From Limnomonas spitsbergensis (Eukaryota > Chlorophyta > Chlorophyceae > Chlamydomonadales): a stretch of 64,000 nt of DNA. The stretch covers positions 1,662,001 to 1,726,000 of the forward strand of contig JAYJMM010000090.1 of the NCBI GenBank assembly GCA_037349105.1, read 5' to 3'. Shown one piece after another: positions 45,113-56,589 of the stretch. The stretch's first letter is position 1. Every line of letters begins with the position of its first letter. The notes below the pieces were generated by a model that was not told the DNA's origin, made no database searches, and worked only from the letters and a program-made list of their open reading frames with translations. A program made the translations under genes and the position numbers.

Positions 45113-48100
45113 ATGATGATTTTCAAGATTGCAGTGCTCCTCGCGGTGGCGACCTCCATGGCGTCAGGTGCGTCGCACAATTCAGTTCAAAATTCCAACA
45201 TCTTGATACCGGTTAGCCAACAATTGGGACCATGCATCGCAACCAGTGCTGATCACACACCTGGCCTCAATTACCCGTATGGTGACTGAATGAGGAAGCT
45301 TGCTGCATGCATGGCCCACTGAGGCACCTCATATCATCAGAGCTGCACACCTGCCCTCATATATATCAGCTGAACCCTTGCCTGGAAATGAGTGAGCTCT
45401 GCTGCCTAAACCCTGCACAAGGTCATTGCCGAGCCTTTAAGTACTACGATGCATGACTAACTGCCTGAGTATGCATTTGGCTGCTGAAGTATGATCACCC
45501 CCGGTCTTCTGCTGCTTGCTGCGACAACAGGTCGTGCGGTGACAACGAGGGTCCTGCAACAACTGGTTGACACCGCTGCCTCCAACATCACCTCGGGCCC
45601 CGATGTTGTCTCCCAGATGTCTGCTTTCCCTGGCTACAAGGTCATCTTCAGGTCAGTGCCCATTTTGATACCGAAAAAGGAAGAAAGAAAGCTACATACG
45701 CCCCGTGGGGGGCGTGAGAGTTAAGGAAACAGCGCAGCCTGGGTCGAAGCCACATCCGCGCCGTTGCCGTTTTTTCTACCGTACTCCAGCTACTGTTCAG
45801 CTGCGTTGCATTCTGCCCACCTGGCATATGACTCGATGAGGCATGCATCACTCTAAATCACTCGTCATCACCCATCCACTCAGGCACATCTGCCTCTTCA
45901 AAGAATGTTAACATCTGCTGCATGTGTAAATGTAAAAATGCCCAAGTTTGGAAAGACTCTGCTGGCCAAACAGGAGCAAGTGAGCAGTGGCCTGCAGGTG
46001 TCCCCCAAACTGGTCTCTGCCTGCCTTCCATATATATTTACCAGCATTTTATTAGTTGTGTGTACTGCAGGTAATTGTTTATGGCATGCCAGTATTTATG
46101 CCTGAAGACAGCCCCCCCCTTTGCCCCATGACATGTATTCATTTTCCATCATGTATTCATTTTCCATCATGTATCCATTTTTTATTTACCTTGCCTATAT
46201 CCCTGCGCATCAGGTCTGGTGACACCACTCCTACCTCCATGTTCCCCGTTGCCACGCTGGTGGACAAGGACATGCAGCCTATCATGGCCAAGGGCACGGT
46301 AAGAAAACCGGATTTATTCTGACACTCCGATGCGGCCTCGGCCCATGCTGCACTGTTCCTTTAACCCTACGGGTCGTATTTTCCTTTTTCTCTTTATGAC
46401 ACTCTGCCATCCTTCGTGCACCTACATACACCCAGCCAGCGGCTTCCACACTTGTTTGCAATTGCGTATGTAGGCATTCGTTGATCCACGTTTCCAGCAG
46501 GTTTTTTTAATCCTGTGGCTGCCAAGCCATTGTTGCTTGCAGACAGTACCCTTCAAACACAAATGTCTGAAGACTTTCCCCCGAGATTTGAACACGTTTG
46601 TTCCCCTCTTGTCTGCACGAAGGCATCTTAGGCCTGTCGAAAATATCTGATCCAAACTCCTCCAAGATCTAACCCAAAATCCAAGATCTAACCCAGAATC
46701 CAAGATCTAATCCAACCTCCTCCAAGATCTAATCCAGCATCCAAGATCTAATCCAACCGCCTGCCTTCCCTAGGTACCCAATGCACAGGGCTATGACATC
46801 TCCTACAACCCGGACTTCTTCTCCATCCACCACACCGCTGGGAACAACCTGTACTCCATCGCCCAGTTCGAGTCCCCCAACCCGGCCGCACTTTACGTCT
46901 CCAAGGTGAGCCTTGTTGCTTACTGATATCAATCAAGAAAGGTGGCATGCACGCAAATAAGTCCTGACAGAGGATGCAGGAAGGGGCTTGTCACTTTGGG
47001 GGTCGAACGAGTCCCCCGACAAGCGCAGACGACCCTTGGGATGGAGTCTTTCCCCACGAACATTTTTACTGGCGTCCAGGACTTAAGCTTTTTCATACGG
47101 AGGGAAAGTTCGTTTTTTCTGTCGGACTTTTTGGGTGGAAAGGCCTCCGTCCCGGCTGAAAACCCTTGTTTCGGGGGACTCGCCCGGCCCCCTAAGTGAC
47201 AGGCCCCTTGATCCACTCAGTAGAGTTTGATGCAAGAATGCTTGCAGGTGGGTCATTTGCATACAAGCAAATTAGGTCACTACCAGCAAAGGTGCATGCA
47301 TGTGTACGGAAATAGTGAGAGTGTATGAATCATCTTGTTACCATTTTGTGTCTCCTTACTACATCTATGCTTCTGAAGTGTCCAGCGTTGGTGCACAGTT
47401 GGTTAGCTTCCTTACTGTCCAAAGCTGGCCCTGACACCCTTGTGGCCCAATGCCAGAGCCCTCATCCTCACCCCCCACCCTCACCCCCCACCCTCACCCC
47501 CGCAGCTGGACCAGAGCTCTGACGGCACCCTGACACCCATCTGGCACAAGGCAGTGGACATGTCCTCCACCGAGCTGCAAGGCCTGTGGGTCCCGTGCGC
47601 TGGCTCCGTTACCCCTTGGGGCTCCCATGCCGGAGGCGAGGAGTACGAGCCTGATGGTGAGGCTTGCTACAGGCTGGATGGATGTAGGGATATTTGACAT
47701 GTGGTACGCGACTGAATGATGAGTAAAGTGTGAACTCCATGAGTCCAGCCGATCCGATATACAGCGCACTGCCAAGACGAGGTACAGCAATTTCTCTCTG
47801 ATGAGTCCTGGTGCTGTCACTGCCTCCCTCATTTTCCCCCTCCCAGCAATGCCTTCCTTCCATTCCTGCCAAACCCACAGATTCGCTCCTCCGCTCACTC
47901 ACTCCCTTACTTATCCACCTGACAGCACACTGCATTGAGTCCTCCACAACCATGCCCATTCAAGCCCATGCAAATCCAAGCAAGCTTGCTTTCCTTCACT
48001 CACTCACTCATTGTGTCCACCTTCCTTTTGCAGCATACTGCATTGACACCGCCGCGACCATGCCCATGCATGCTCAAGCATGCCCAAGCAAGCCCATGCA

Positions 48101-51100
48101 AGCCTTCCTCCGCTCTCTCACTCCTTTCTTGTGTTCACCTCCCCTTTACAGCATACTGCGTTGACTCTGCCACAACCATGGCTGAGTTCAGCAAGTGCAA
48201 CGGCGGCGTCTCGTCCATCGTGAAGATGATGCGTTTCTTTGGCTATGACGAGAGCAACGTCACCATTGCCGATATCAAGAAGGATTTCAAGTGGGTGGTG
48301 GAATACTGGATTTCAAGTTCGGCGGTGGAATGGGGATGTGAAGTGGGGGGTAGACTCTGGGAGAAGTGGAATGGGGATGTGAAGTGGGGGGTAGACTCTG
48401 GGAGAAGTGGAATGGGGATGTGAAGTGGGGGGTAGACTCTGGGAGAAGTGGAATGGGGATGTGAAGTGGGGGGTAGACTCTGGGAGAAGTGGAATGGGGA
48501 TGTGAAGTGGGGGGTAGACTCTGTGAGAAGTGGAATGGGGATGTGAAGTGGGGGGTAGACTCTGTGAGAAGTGGAATGGGGATGTGAAGCGGGGGTAGAC
48601 TATGTGAGAAGTGGAATGGGGATGTGAAGTGGGGGGTAGACTCTGGGAGAAGTGGAATGGGGATGTGAAGTGGGGGGTAGACTCTGGGAGAAGTGGAATG
48701 GGGATGTGAAGTGGGGGGTAGACTCTGTGAGAAGTGGAATGGGGATGTGAAGTGGGGGGTAGACTCAATGAGAAGTGGAATGGGGATGTGAAGTGGGGGG
48801 TAGACTATGTGAGAAGTGGAATGGGGATGTGAAGTGGGGGGTAGACTCTGTGAGAAGTGGAATGGGGATGTGAAGTGGGGGGTAGACTCTGGGAGAAGTG
48901 GAATGGGGATGTGAAGTGGGGGGTAGACTCTGTGAGAAGTGGAATGGGGATGTGAAGTGGGGGTAGGAGTATTATTAGTATGAGTTTGGGATTAGCGTCC
49001 CGCATATTTCTCATTGGGGTGTGAATTGCTTAGCTGCCCCAAGCTGTGCTGTTTCCCTTATATACGTATGTTGCAGTGTTAGGCAAGTACAGCTTCCATC
49101 CAGCTTCCAATAGTGTTCCCTTTTAACCATTGTGCAGCTCTTACATGTACGGCCACGCCTTAAGCCTAAATTCACAATCCTAAACCCTGTTGTGCAGCCC
49201 TTACATGTACGGCCATGCCTTCGAGGTCACTGTCAAGGACGAGGAGGGCGGCGTGGACATGGTGAAGCACATGGCCATGGGTCGCCACTCCTACGAGCTC
49301 TGGTGAGATAATGATTAAATTAAGCTGTGGTCAAGTTAATAAACGGGATGATGGGAACCCTATAGGCTGGTGAAACCTCTAGGGTCCCTATTATCTGCAC
49401 TGTCTGCTCCACGGATTGCGCCAACACTTCTACCTGTTAATCCTTAACCCTAAACGGAACCTTCAAACTCTCCTTCAAACCCCAGGGTCATCATGCCTGA
49501 CAACCGCACCGTCTACTCTACTGACGACGGCTCCAACACCGCTTTCTGGAAGTTCATCATGGACAGCCCCGGCGACATGTCCTCAGGAACTCTATATGGC
49601 GCCAAGCTCATCCAGCACAGCGATGTGTACGGAGGCACCTTCACTGTCTGTGAGTCTGGCATGAAATCTCTAATTAGTAGAATATCTGGCACTCAGATTG
49701 CTGAATGCCATAACCATTCTGGTATTCAGATTGCTTACGATGCCTCTGCACTGTTTGTTATAGGCATAGCAATGTGTATGGAGGCACCTTCACTCTCGTA
49801 AGTCTGGCACGGCGATGTGTGTAGCGGTACATTTGCAGTCTGTGAGCCAAAGCATCATTTTTCTCTATAATTGTGGCACTGCCCCGCAAATTGAATTTGA
49901 ATTTGAAATCTCTTGTCCCACCTGCTACACAGCCTGGATCCCTCTGGGCCACGGTTCGCAGGACGAGATCATGGCCATGGCCAAGTCCACCACTTTCTCG
50001 ATGATCTTTGAGACCTCAAGCTACACCAACGGCTCCTGCGCCACAGGCTTCACCAGCATCAGCAAGCGCGACAACGGCGAGGGCGTCTCCTGCCTCAAGG
50101 TCAAGGTCAGTGGGGCAGCGGGAAATTTGTATGCCTTCAACAGGCGGACAGGGCAGGGTACAATGAATGCTTGCCTTAGCAAGGTTATGGCGAGGGCGTC
50201 TTCTGCTTCAAGGTCAAGGTCAAGTGGGGCAGCGGGCAACTGTAATGCCTCCAACATCTGCCCAGGCAGCTGGAAGCGACATTTGATTCACATGTTGATC
50301 TGCCGACCCTGGCCTGCCCCAGATCGGCAGACTTTGTTTCTCCTCCAGCCCCTTATCTCCCTGCTTCACATTCCTGCCCCTAATCCTCCCCAGCTCAACA
50401 TGTACATGACCGCCACCTTCCTCCAGCCTACACGTTGATTTGTCCGCCCTGTTCAGCCCATCCTTCATTCATTTCCCCTCCCGCCCCTAATCCTCCTGCC
50501 CCTGGCCCTCCCCAGCCCAGCATGATCATGGCCGCCGCCTTTCTTGAGCTCACACGTTGATCTGTCCGCCCTGTCCAGCCCTGACCTTCCTTCATTCTCT
50601 TCCTGCCCCTAATCTCCCTCATTCCTGCCTCTCATCCTCCCCCTCATCTTCTTAATTCCTACCCCTAATCCTTCTGCCTCTAATCTACCTAATTCTCATG
50701 CCCTAATCTCCCTTATTCCTGCCCCTAATTCTCATGCCCTAATCTCCCTTATTCCTGCCTCTAATCCTCCTGCCCCTAATCCTCCTGCCCCTAATCCTCC
50801 TGCCCCTAATTTCCCTTATTCCTGCTCCTAATCCTCCTGCCCCTAATTTCCCTTATTCCTGCTCCTAATCCTCCTGCCCCTAATTCTCATGCCCTAATCT
50901 CCCTTATTCCTGCCTCTAATCCTCCTGCCCCTAATTTCCCTTATTCCTGCTCCTAATCCTCCTGCCCCTAATTTCCCTTATTCCTGCTCCTAATCCTCCT
51001 GCCCCTAATCTCCCTTATTCCTGCCCCTGATCCTCCCCAGCCCGGTATGAACATGGCCGCCGCCTTCCTCGAGTCCCGCCGCTACCTCGCGCTTCTGGGC

Positions 51101-53456
51101 GGCACCGTCGAGCTCTCCAAGTTCGAGGGCATCTCCTACGACGCGTTCACTGGAAAGATGTATGCCGCCATGTCTGTGGTGCGCTACGGTATGGAGGACA
51201 ATATGTCCAAGGGCAAGGCGACCAAGGCCAACGATGAGGGGGGCAGCAATGACGTGCGCGTGCCCTTCAACAAGTGCGGCTGCGTGTACGCATTTGACGT
51301 GGCTTTCAATTACGATGTGACCAAGATGTACGGTGAGTGGCAGCATCTAGGACAACCTGAGGTGTGACCTCCTACTTGTAGGTGTGACTTCCTACAGCAT
51401 GAGTCGTTAAGGTCGGTAATTTTGGAGAACATGCAAACAGGCAAGGCAACAAAGTGTTGAGAACATGCATGGATCAAGTGCTAGTGTGGATTGATGTAGT
51501 GCTAGTGTGTCTTAGATACGAGACCCCACCCCTACTGAATTCATACCCCTGCCTAAATTCCTGCCTGCCTAAATTCCTACCACACCTCCCCTGCAGCTGA
51601 ACCCCTGCCCCCCCTGCTGCCCCCCATCCCTCATCTGCATTGCAGGCGAGCTGTGCGGAGTCCCCACTGCCCCCTCCATGCGTAACGACGGAAACTGCGA
51701 CGTGAGCAGCATTTCAGAGCCGGACAACGTTGTGGTCATTCCGGGTCAGGGCACTATCATTATTGGAGAGGACACCAACGAGAACCTCATCGATTACATG
51801 TGTGAGTAAGATCTTTGCCTCAGCCTCACTTCCTTTTTCAAACGGGTTGTAATCACATGAATGACATGTGTGAATATCACATGTGTGAGTATCGTCTTTA
51901 CGTCAGCCTCACTTTGTACGATCGGGTTGGAATCTCATGTGAGTAAGTTTTTGCCTGAGCCTCATCTTTTTTCACACGGGTTGGAATCACTCTGCTTCGA
52001 CGAATCTGTTTCTTTTGCTGGGGCCTTGGCCTGCACCTCCAAGGAGACAGACACTAGTTTTATTGCACTCGCTGTTGGGTCACATATCTTTGACTCATTT
52101 GAATTTGAATCTATACAGGGTCTTATGATCTGACCACCAAGGAGCTGACCCGCATCTTCTCCTCTCCCTACGGCGCTGAGACCACCTCTCCCTACTGGGT
52201 CCCCAACGTCAACAACTTCACGTACATCGGTAAGAAGGAGCATGCGTACCTGCTCCATGGAGTATCATCTCTTCAACCCTCTGTGCACTCCACAACCCAA
52301 ATCCGATGATCTACCGTTGAAAGAAATGTAACTGGTGGTGCAATATGGCAGTGAAGTTTAGCCAGGTTGTCCTGCCATATGGATATATTGTACCTATGAT
52401 TCTCAGCCGCGCTGCAATCGGGCCCCTACATCCTAAAACCTACACCCTGAACCCTAAACTCTGCCACTCTGCAGTCGGTGCCGTCCAGCACCCCTACGGA
52501 GAGTCTGACCAGGAGAAGGTCATGGAGAACGGATCCCACGGCCCCCAAGGTGCGCTTAGTTCTGAAAAATTTAGGGCCTCATGAAGTGGATAATGAGTTT
52601 GTTTTTTCCTTTGAAGGTGAGCAAAAACAGGAACCGCGCAAAACACTCCAAATCCTGCAACCTCTGAAAGAAAATCATTTATTTAAAATGTTTTAAACTG
52701 AACTCTGCAAAACCCTGCACAGTTTTTCTAATCTTGAACCCTGCTAAATCCACGAACATGCAAATCCTACGACCTGTTTTATAGCCTGAACCCTGCAAAA
52801 CCTATGCGCTCCAAATCTGAACCCTGCATCATTTTCTTACCTCCTCAACCCTGCCAACTGCACAGGTTACGTGGGTGGCTGGGCATTCGCTGCCAGCGAC
52901 TTCATGAACGGAGAGAAGATCCAATTTGTCGCCATCCCCCCCGCCACCACCAACGAGATGAAGCACAACGTGAGTCTCTCACCCAGTTCATCTCAACCAC
53001 TGACTCAAACCTGAGGGGCGGGAGTTTCAGGGGGAGGGTTTAGGGTGGGAGATCTGGGGCCGTTCATTTGGGTGGTCGAAGGCAATCCAGGTGCCAAAGT
53101 GCTCGGCATGGAATAGCAACTGCAGAGGAATCTTGTGCTGTCTTATCAGTCAAGAACTTGGACTGAGATTTCGTGACCTTCAATCGATGCAGGTGAACGC
53201 CGCTGCCTCAGGATACAAGCTGACCACCACTGGCTCTGTCTACACTTCGGTGAGGCATGCTTGCAGTTGGTTTCTTACCACACTTGTGTGAAGTTCGTTT
53301 CTGACCAATTTGTTTCCCAACATTATTGCGATTTCGTATCATGCATTTTCACTAGCTTGCAAAACTGAGCACGTCTTTCACCATCCATTTCTAAGTACCT
53401 CCCTGCACTGGACACGCCCTCCGCCTGCTGTTTCTCAGGTGACCCAGGAGCTTTAA
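45113..53456 (+). CDS. PHOX: Secreted alkaline phosphatase, PhoX / DUF839 family
   Basis: PhoX enzymes are Ca/Fe-dependent phosphomonoesterases outside the classical PhoA and PhoD families; algae use them to scavenge organic phosphate. Sixteen exons were read: 45113-45167, 45531-45651, 46214-46298, 46774-46905, 47506-47656, 48152-48290, 49198-49302, 49486-49649, 49933-50105, 51041-51332, 51646-51801, 52119-52229, 52475-52549, 52866-52969, 53193-53249 and 53439-53456. All phases close, giving 1,938 nt and 645 residues. MMIFKIAVLLAVATSMAS is a signal peptide, so the product is secreted or periplasmic. Family blocks: VPCAGSVTPWGSHAGGEEY (metal-binding Glu region), NPYMYGHAFEV, MAMGRHSYE, SDVYGGTFTV, ESRRYLALLG, EGISYDAF, ISEPDNVVVIPGQGTIIIGE and VGAVQHPYG. 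The terminal exon is only VTQEL-stop. Induction by phosphate starvation is expected from relatives but not visible here. Exon borders are duplicated in at least five introns. Confidence 0.95.
45676..45760 (-). mobile_element. Short dispersed element with hairpin (PhoX intron 2)
   Basis: AAGAAAGAAAGCTACATACG, CCCCGTGGGGGGCGTGAGAG and TTAAGGAAACAGCGCAGCCT, ending GTCGAAGCCACATCC. It is the reverse complement of a segment at 14839-14919 in the kinase intron and resembles 46327-46395 in PhoX intron 3. The core CGCCCCGTGGGGGGCG can fold into a GC stem-loop. No coding capacity; class unknown. Confidence 0.6.
48327..48965. repeat. 41-bp tandem array (~15 units) in PhoX intron 6
   Basis: The unit is GAGAAGTGGAATGGGGATGT then GAAGTGGGGGGTAGACTCTG plus G or T. 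The array begins ~40 bp after the donor of exon 48152-48290. The transition is visible: GATTTCAAGTGGGTGGTGGA at the exon border, then GATTTCAAGTTCGGCGGTGG, then the first units. The array therefore probably grew from the exon end and its donor. Confidence 0.85.
50360..51040. repeat. Acceptor-derived repeats in PhoX intron 9
   Basis: The genuine acceptor is ATTCCTGCCCCTGATCCTCC then CCAG at 51040. Two upstream copies keep the acceptor plus coding start: 50391-50430 (CCAGCTCAACATGTACATGA, CCGCCACCTTCCTCC) and 50513-50550 (CCAGCCCAGCATGATCATGG, CCGCCGCCTTTCTTGAG). From 50590 to 51025 the pyrimidine tract is amplified as CTAATCTCCCTTATTCCTGC and CCCTAATCCTCCTGC units. Confidence 0.85.
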
Positions 53457-55385
53457 ACAAGCAGCCTCACCCTTGACCCTTGGCAGGCTGCTGCTAAGCA
53501 AGCAGCTAGTTCTCCATCAAAACGCCTGCTCCTCTAGCTGGTGCATGCTGTAAAGCTGGACGCAGCAGTCTTGAGGAATGGATCATGACAGAAATAATGG
53601 AGAAGGCAATCATTGTCATCGTTCTTCAAGCAGTTAGCAGTCAAGAGCCCTAAACTGCCATAAATAAAAACTTTTATAGGCATGCAACAACTTTCTCCAT
53701 GGGGAATATCGCAGGACCGTGATTCAGACATAAACCAGGGGAATCCCCTGTCATGAACATGCAACATTACTGATGTAATGCGGCTATACAGAACAAATAT
53801 AACAAACAAAACACTGTTGTACGGTGTTACGTTTTTGCAGCTAGCGGGCTTTTACCTCCGCTGTGATGCATGCAATATGTGCGCCTAAAAACATGTATGT
53901 CCAGTGGTCACTTGTAAATCTGTGCACTGCCGAGTTCGTAGCCTAACTTCAATTGAAATGTGGGATGGATCTCCTGAATTGCGGTTGCGCGAGCAAGCTA
54001 CAGTTGAGCAGCACCTTTAATGATGAGTGATAACGAACTCATCACCTTACTTTCAGTTGAAGGTTTTGAGTCGTGGGCAACGTTTCAGCAAAGGAGCAAC
54101 AGTGGTCAGAAACTTGTATGGCGCGCCACCGCCGCCGGTGCACATCAAATAAGTGGAAAGTATGAACTTGCTGATGAATACCTCGGATGTACGCTGTGGC
54201 TTGTCAATAACGTTACACCTCTGGGCCCGCTGAAAGCTCGGGCGCGTGGGCGCCCAACTATTCAGAAGGCAGAAAAGAAGAAACTAATAGGAGGAGGGGG
54301 GGGAAGGAACAAAAGGAGAGGCCGGGAAGGCAAAGAAGTTCAAGTCCGTCACCTGAGTTTCACTAAAGACTAGCCCTCAACAAAGTATAGAAAACAAACC
54401 CACAAAAGCAAGCGTATCCCACCCCCGCTTGGCCGCGAGGGCGCCCCACCGAACAGAAGAGAGAAGAAACTAACAAGGGGGCAAATAAAATAAAAGGACC
54501 AAAAGGGAAGTGGCCACAGGCTGTGGCCTGTGCAGTGTGCACCCTTGATCTCCTGCAATCGAGACGTACATGCCCGTAAGCTGGTTCGAGGAATTGTAGT
54601 ACAGGTGCTTTTTCTCGAAAGTTGAGCTTTCTCTTTCCAGGCTTTAGACAGATTATGTGGGTGCAAGTACTTGTGTACCGTCTGCATACCGGTGAAGTCA
54701 GACAGTGGGCCCTGCTAAAATGGCTCGGCCGCGAGGGCGCCCAACTGTCCCTTGGGAGAAAAGAAAGGATTTAAGGGGAAAAAGAAAGAAGGAGAAAAAC
54801 ACAAAGGAGAAAGAAATACCCCCCCAAAAAGGAAAAGACAACCCATCTAAACTTGTGACAGAGTCTGAGCACAAACGCCTTGATCTCAAATTGAGATTGT
54901 CTATGCTGAGCCCCAAGTTGGCCTAAATTGAGACTCTTTATGCTTATTAGGCCAAACTGGCTTCAAAGGAGACTTTGGATGCTTAGGTCAAAACTGGCCT
55001 AAATTGAGATTCTCAATGCTTAGGCCGATACTGGCCTAAATTAAGATTCTCGATGCTTAGGCCGAAACTGGCCCGGCCCAATCTCGAAGAGCGCCTTCAA
55101 GCTCCCCCTTCTGGCGTAGCTCCCACACACGAGAGAACCCGTAGGGCCATGACGGGGTTCAGGATTTGTTTAGATAGGATTTATTATTGGACCGGTACCC
55201 AATCGATTAAATTTTTGACAGACAATGTTTTCTGGGCTCTCCACTCTGCTAACATTGGGTCTAGGCTAATTTAAAGCTTCCTGCATCGGAAATTGTGAGC
55301 GGCGTGACGTGGATACTTGACACCAGATAGGAAAGGGCCTGCCGAAGGTCTGGATCGCTTAGAGAAACAATGGTGGGCTTGCCAT
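53457..55385. other. Spacer between PhoX and the Nudix-like gene
   Basis: Contains three related segments with GGCCGCGAGGGCGCCCAACT or close variants at about 54228, 54424 and 54724, each followed by AAAAGAAAGGA-type purine-rich sequence. The same motif appears near 32240. At 54890-55075 a ~50-bp unit (GGCCTAAATTGAGATTCTCA, ATGCTTAGGCCGA) is repeated about four times. The open frame at 54020-54373 has no recognised domain. No supported gene. Confidence 0.5.
53549..53553 (+). terminator. Candidate polyadenylation signal TGTAA of PhoX
   Basis: TGTAA lies 93 nt after the PhoX stop codon (context CATGCTGTAAAGC). TGTAA is the usual polyadenylation signal of chlorophyte nuclear mRNAs. A second TGTAA is at about 53912. 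Which is used cannot be told from sequence. Confidence 0.45.
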
Positions 55386-56589
55386 TCACCTGGTCATGTC
55401 GCGAGTCTGGGCCTCCTTGTGCAGCAGGCTGCCTGCAGCCGTAGGGTCCTTGCAAGCCACCCTGCAGGGCTGCCCTTTCGGATGAATCTCGAGCTCCACC
55501 CATACCAGGCAGTAGCCAGCCCGGTGGTAGTCCTTGTCACGCACTTCGTGGCTGGGTTTCCCATTGAACTCTGTCCAGTACAGGGCAGGCAGCTGCTCCA
55601 CCTCGGACAGGGTGACGGGCATGAACATGACTTCGTACTTTGCCGAGCCGACGCCCCGTGTTTGATCTCGAAATCGAGAGGCGTGGCCACCGACGTGAGA
55701 CGATGGTGCAGGGCCTGCAGAGCGTCCTCCATGCGCGTGCTCCTGTATGGTTCTATCCCGCACAGCTCCTCTTTTATCTCCCGGAATGCTGCATGCGACC
55801 AGTGCAGGTCATCTCTATTGGCCTGCCCACCGATGATAGCCAAGGCAGGCTCCCAGCAGTCTTTCCTCACCTCCTGGTCCCCCACCCAATGCCAGTGGGC
55901 AGAGAAAATAATAGGGATAGGTTAGCCATTTGTTTCTGTAGGGAGCTTCTGCTACAGGTAAGCTACAAGCCTGCATGCAGGGCTCGCTGCAGCAGTTGTG
56001 CAGCTCGTGCCACTGGCTGTAGGCAGGTAAAGGTTTCGTCCCCATTGGCTCAGTGGCTGCCCAGCAGACCCATCATTGGTCAGCATGGAGAGACTACACG
56101 ACTGATCCAACAGACTGCTTAATGGCTGACCTGGAGGAGAGCAAAGACAGTCTTCTCGTCATCCGGATTTCGAATGAAAGGAATGATGCCAGCGGCAGCC
56201 ACGCCTCTGGTCGCTCCAGGAACCCCGAAAATGGTATTTTGGAGGAGTCCTCGGCAGATCAAGCGAAGAAAACGGGCTTGCGATCGAAGACTAAGAAGCG
56301 TACATCGGTAAGAGGAATAGAGAGAGAGATAATTACGAAACATAAGGAGAACAGGAAGATGGCAATGATGCCGAAGGATTCGTTTCCTCACAGTCTGTGC
56401 GATCCGCTCATGCAGGGAAGAAGGGGTAACCTGCCCAGATATTTGAGAGCCCGCAGCCTGTCGGTTGTGAGCAACCGCGGACGCAGATCCATCGGGAGAA
56501 TTTGAAAACGCTGCTCCTGGCCCAGGGGTGCCAAACGAGACGGATGCAGATCGCTGTCGCAGGTGTGGGGGCACGTATGATTTTGACAT
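55386..56589 (-). CDS. Nudix hydrolase-like protein with a probable frameshift
   Basis: Nudix enzymes hydrolyse nucleoside diphosphates linked to another moiety. Exon 1 (56431-56589) reads MSKSYVPPHLRQRSASVSFG and onward; YVPPHLR is a motif shared by several RNA-associated proteins. A second exon ends at 56131 with AAAGIIPFIRNPDDEKTVFA, then LLQ, a typical first Nudix strand. Exon 3 starts at 55873 (EVRKDCWEPALAIIGGQANR) and carries the divergent box GGQANRDDLHWSHAAFREIK, then EEL. REIKEEL keeps the catalytic RExxEE core, while the upstream Glu is replaced by Asp and the spacing is one residue off. Around 55650-55665 the frame shifts: DFEIKHG is followed in another frame by SAKYEVMFMPVTLSEVEQ, with no possible intron. 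The natural C-terminus is uncertain (stop at 55386, or a further shift into KPTIVSLSDPDLRQALSYL). It is either a pseudogene or a sequence error. The start of exon 2 is not resolved. Confidence 0.55.

Noticed and set aside
54020..54373. 117-codon frame with a Lys/Arg-rich end
   Set aside because: Part of it is a dispersed segment found again near 32240, 54424 and 54724. No domain recognised.
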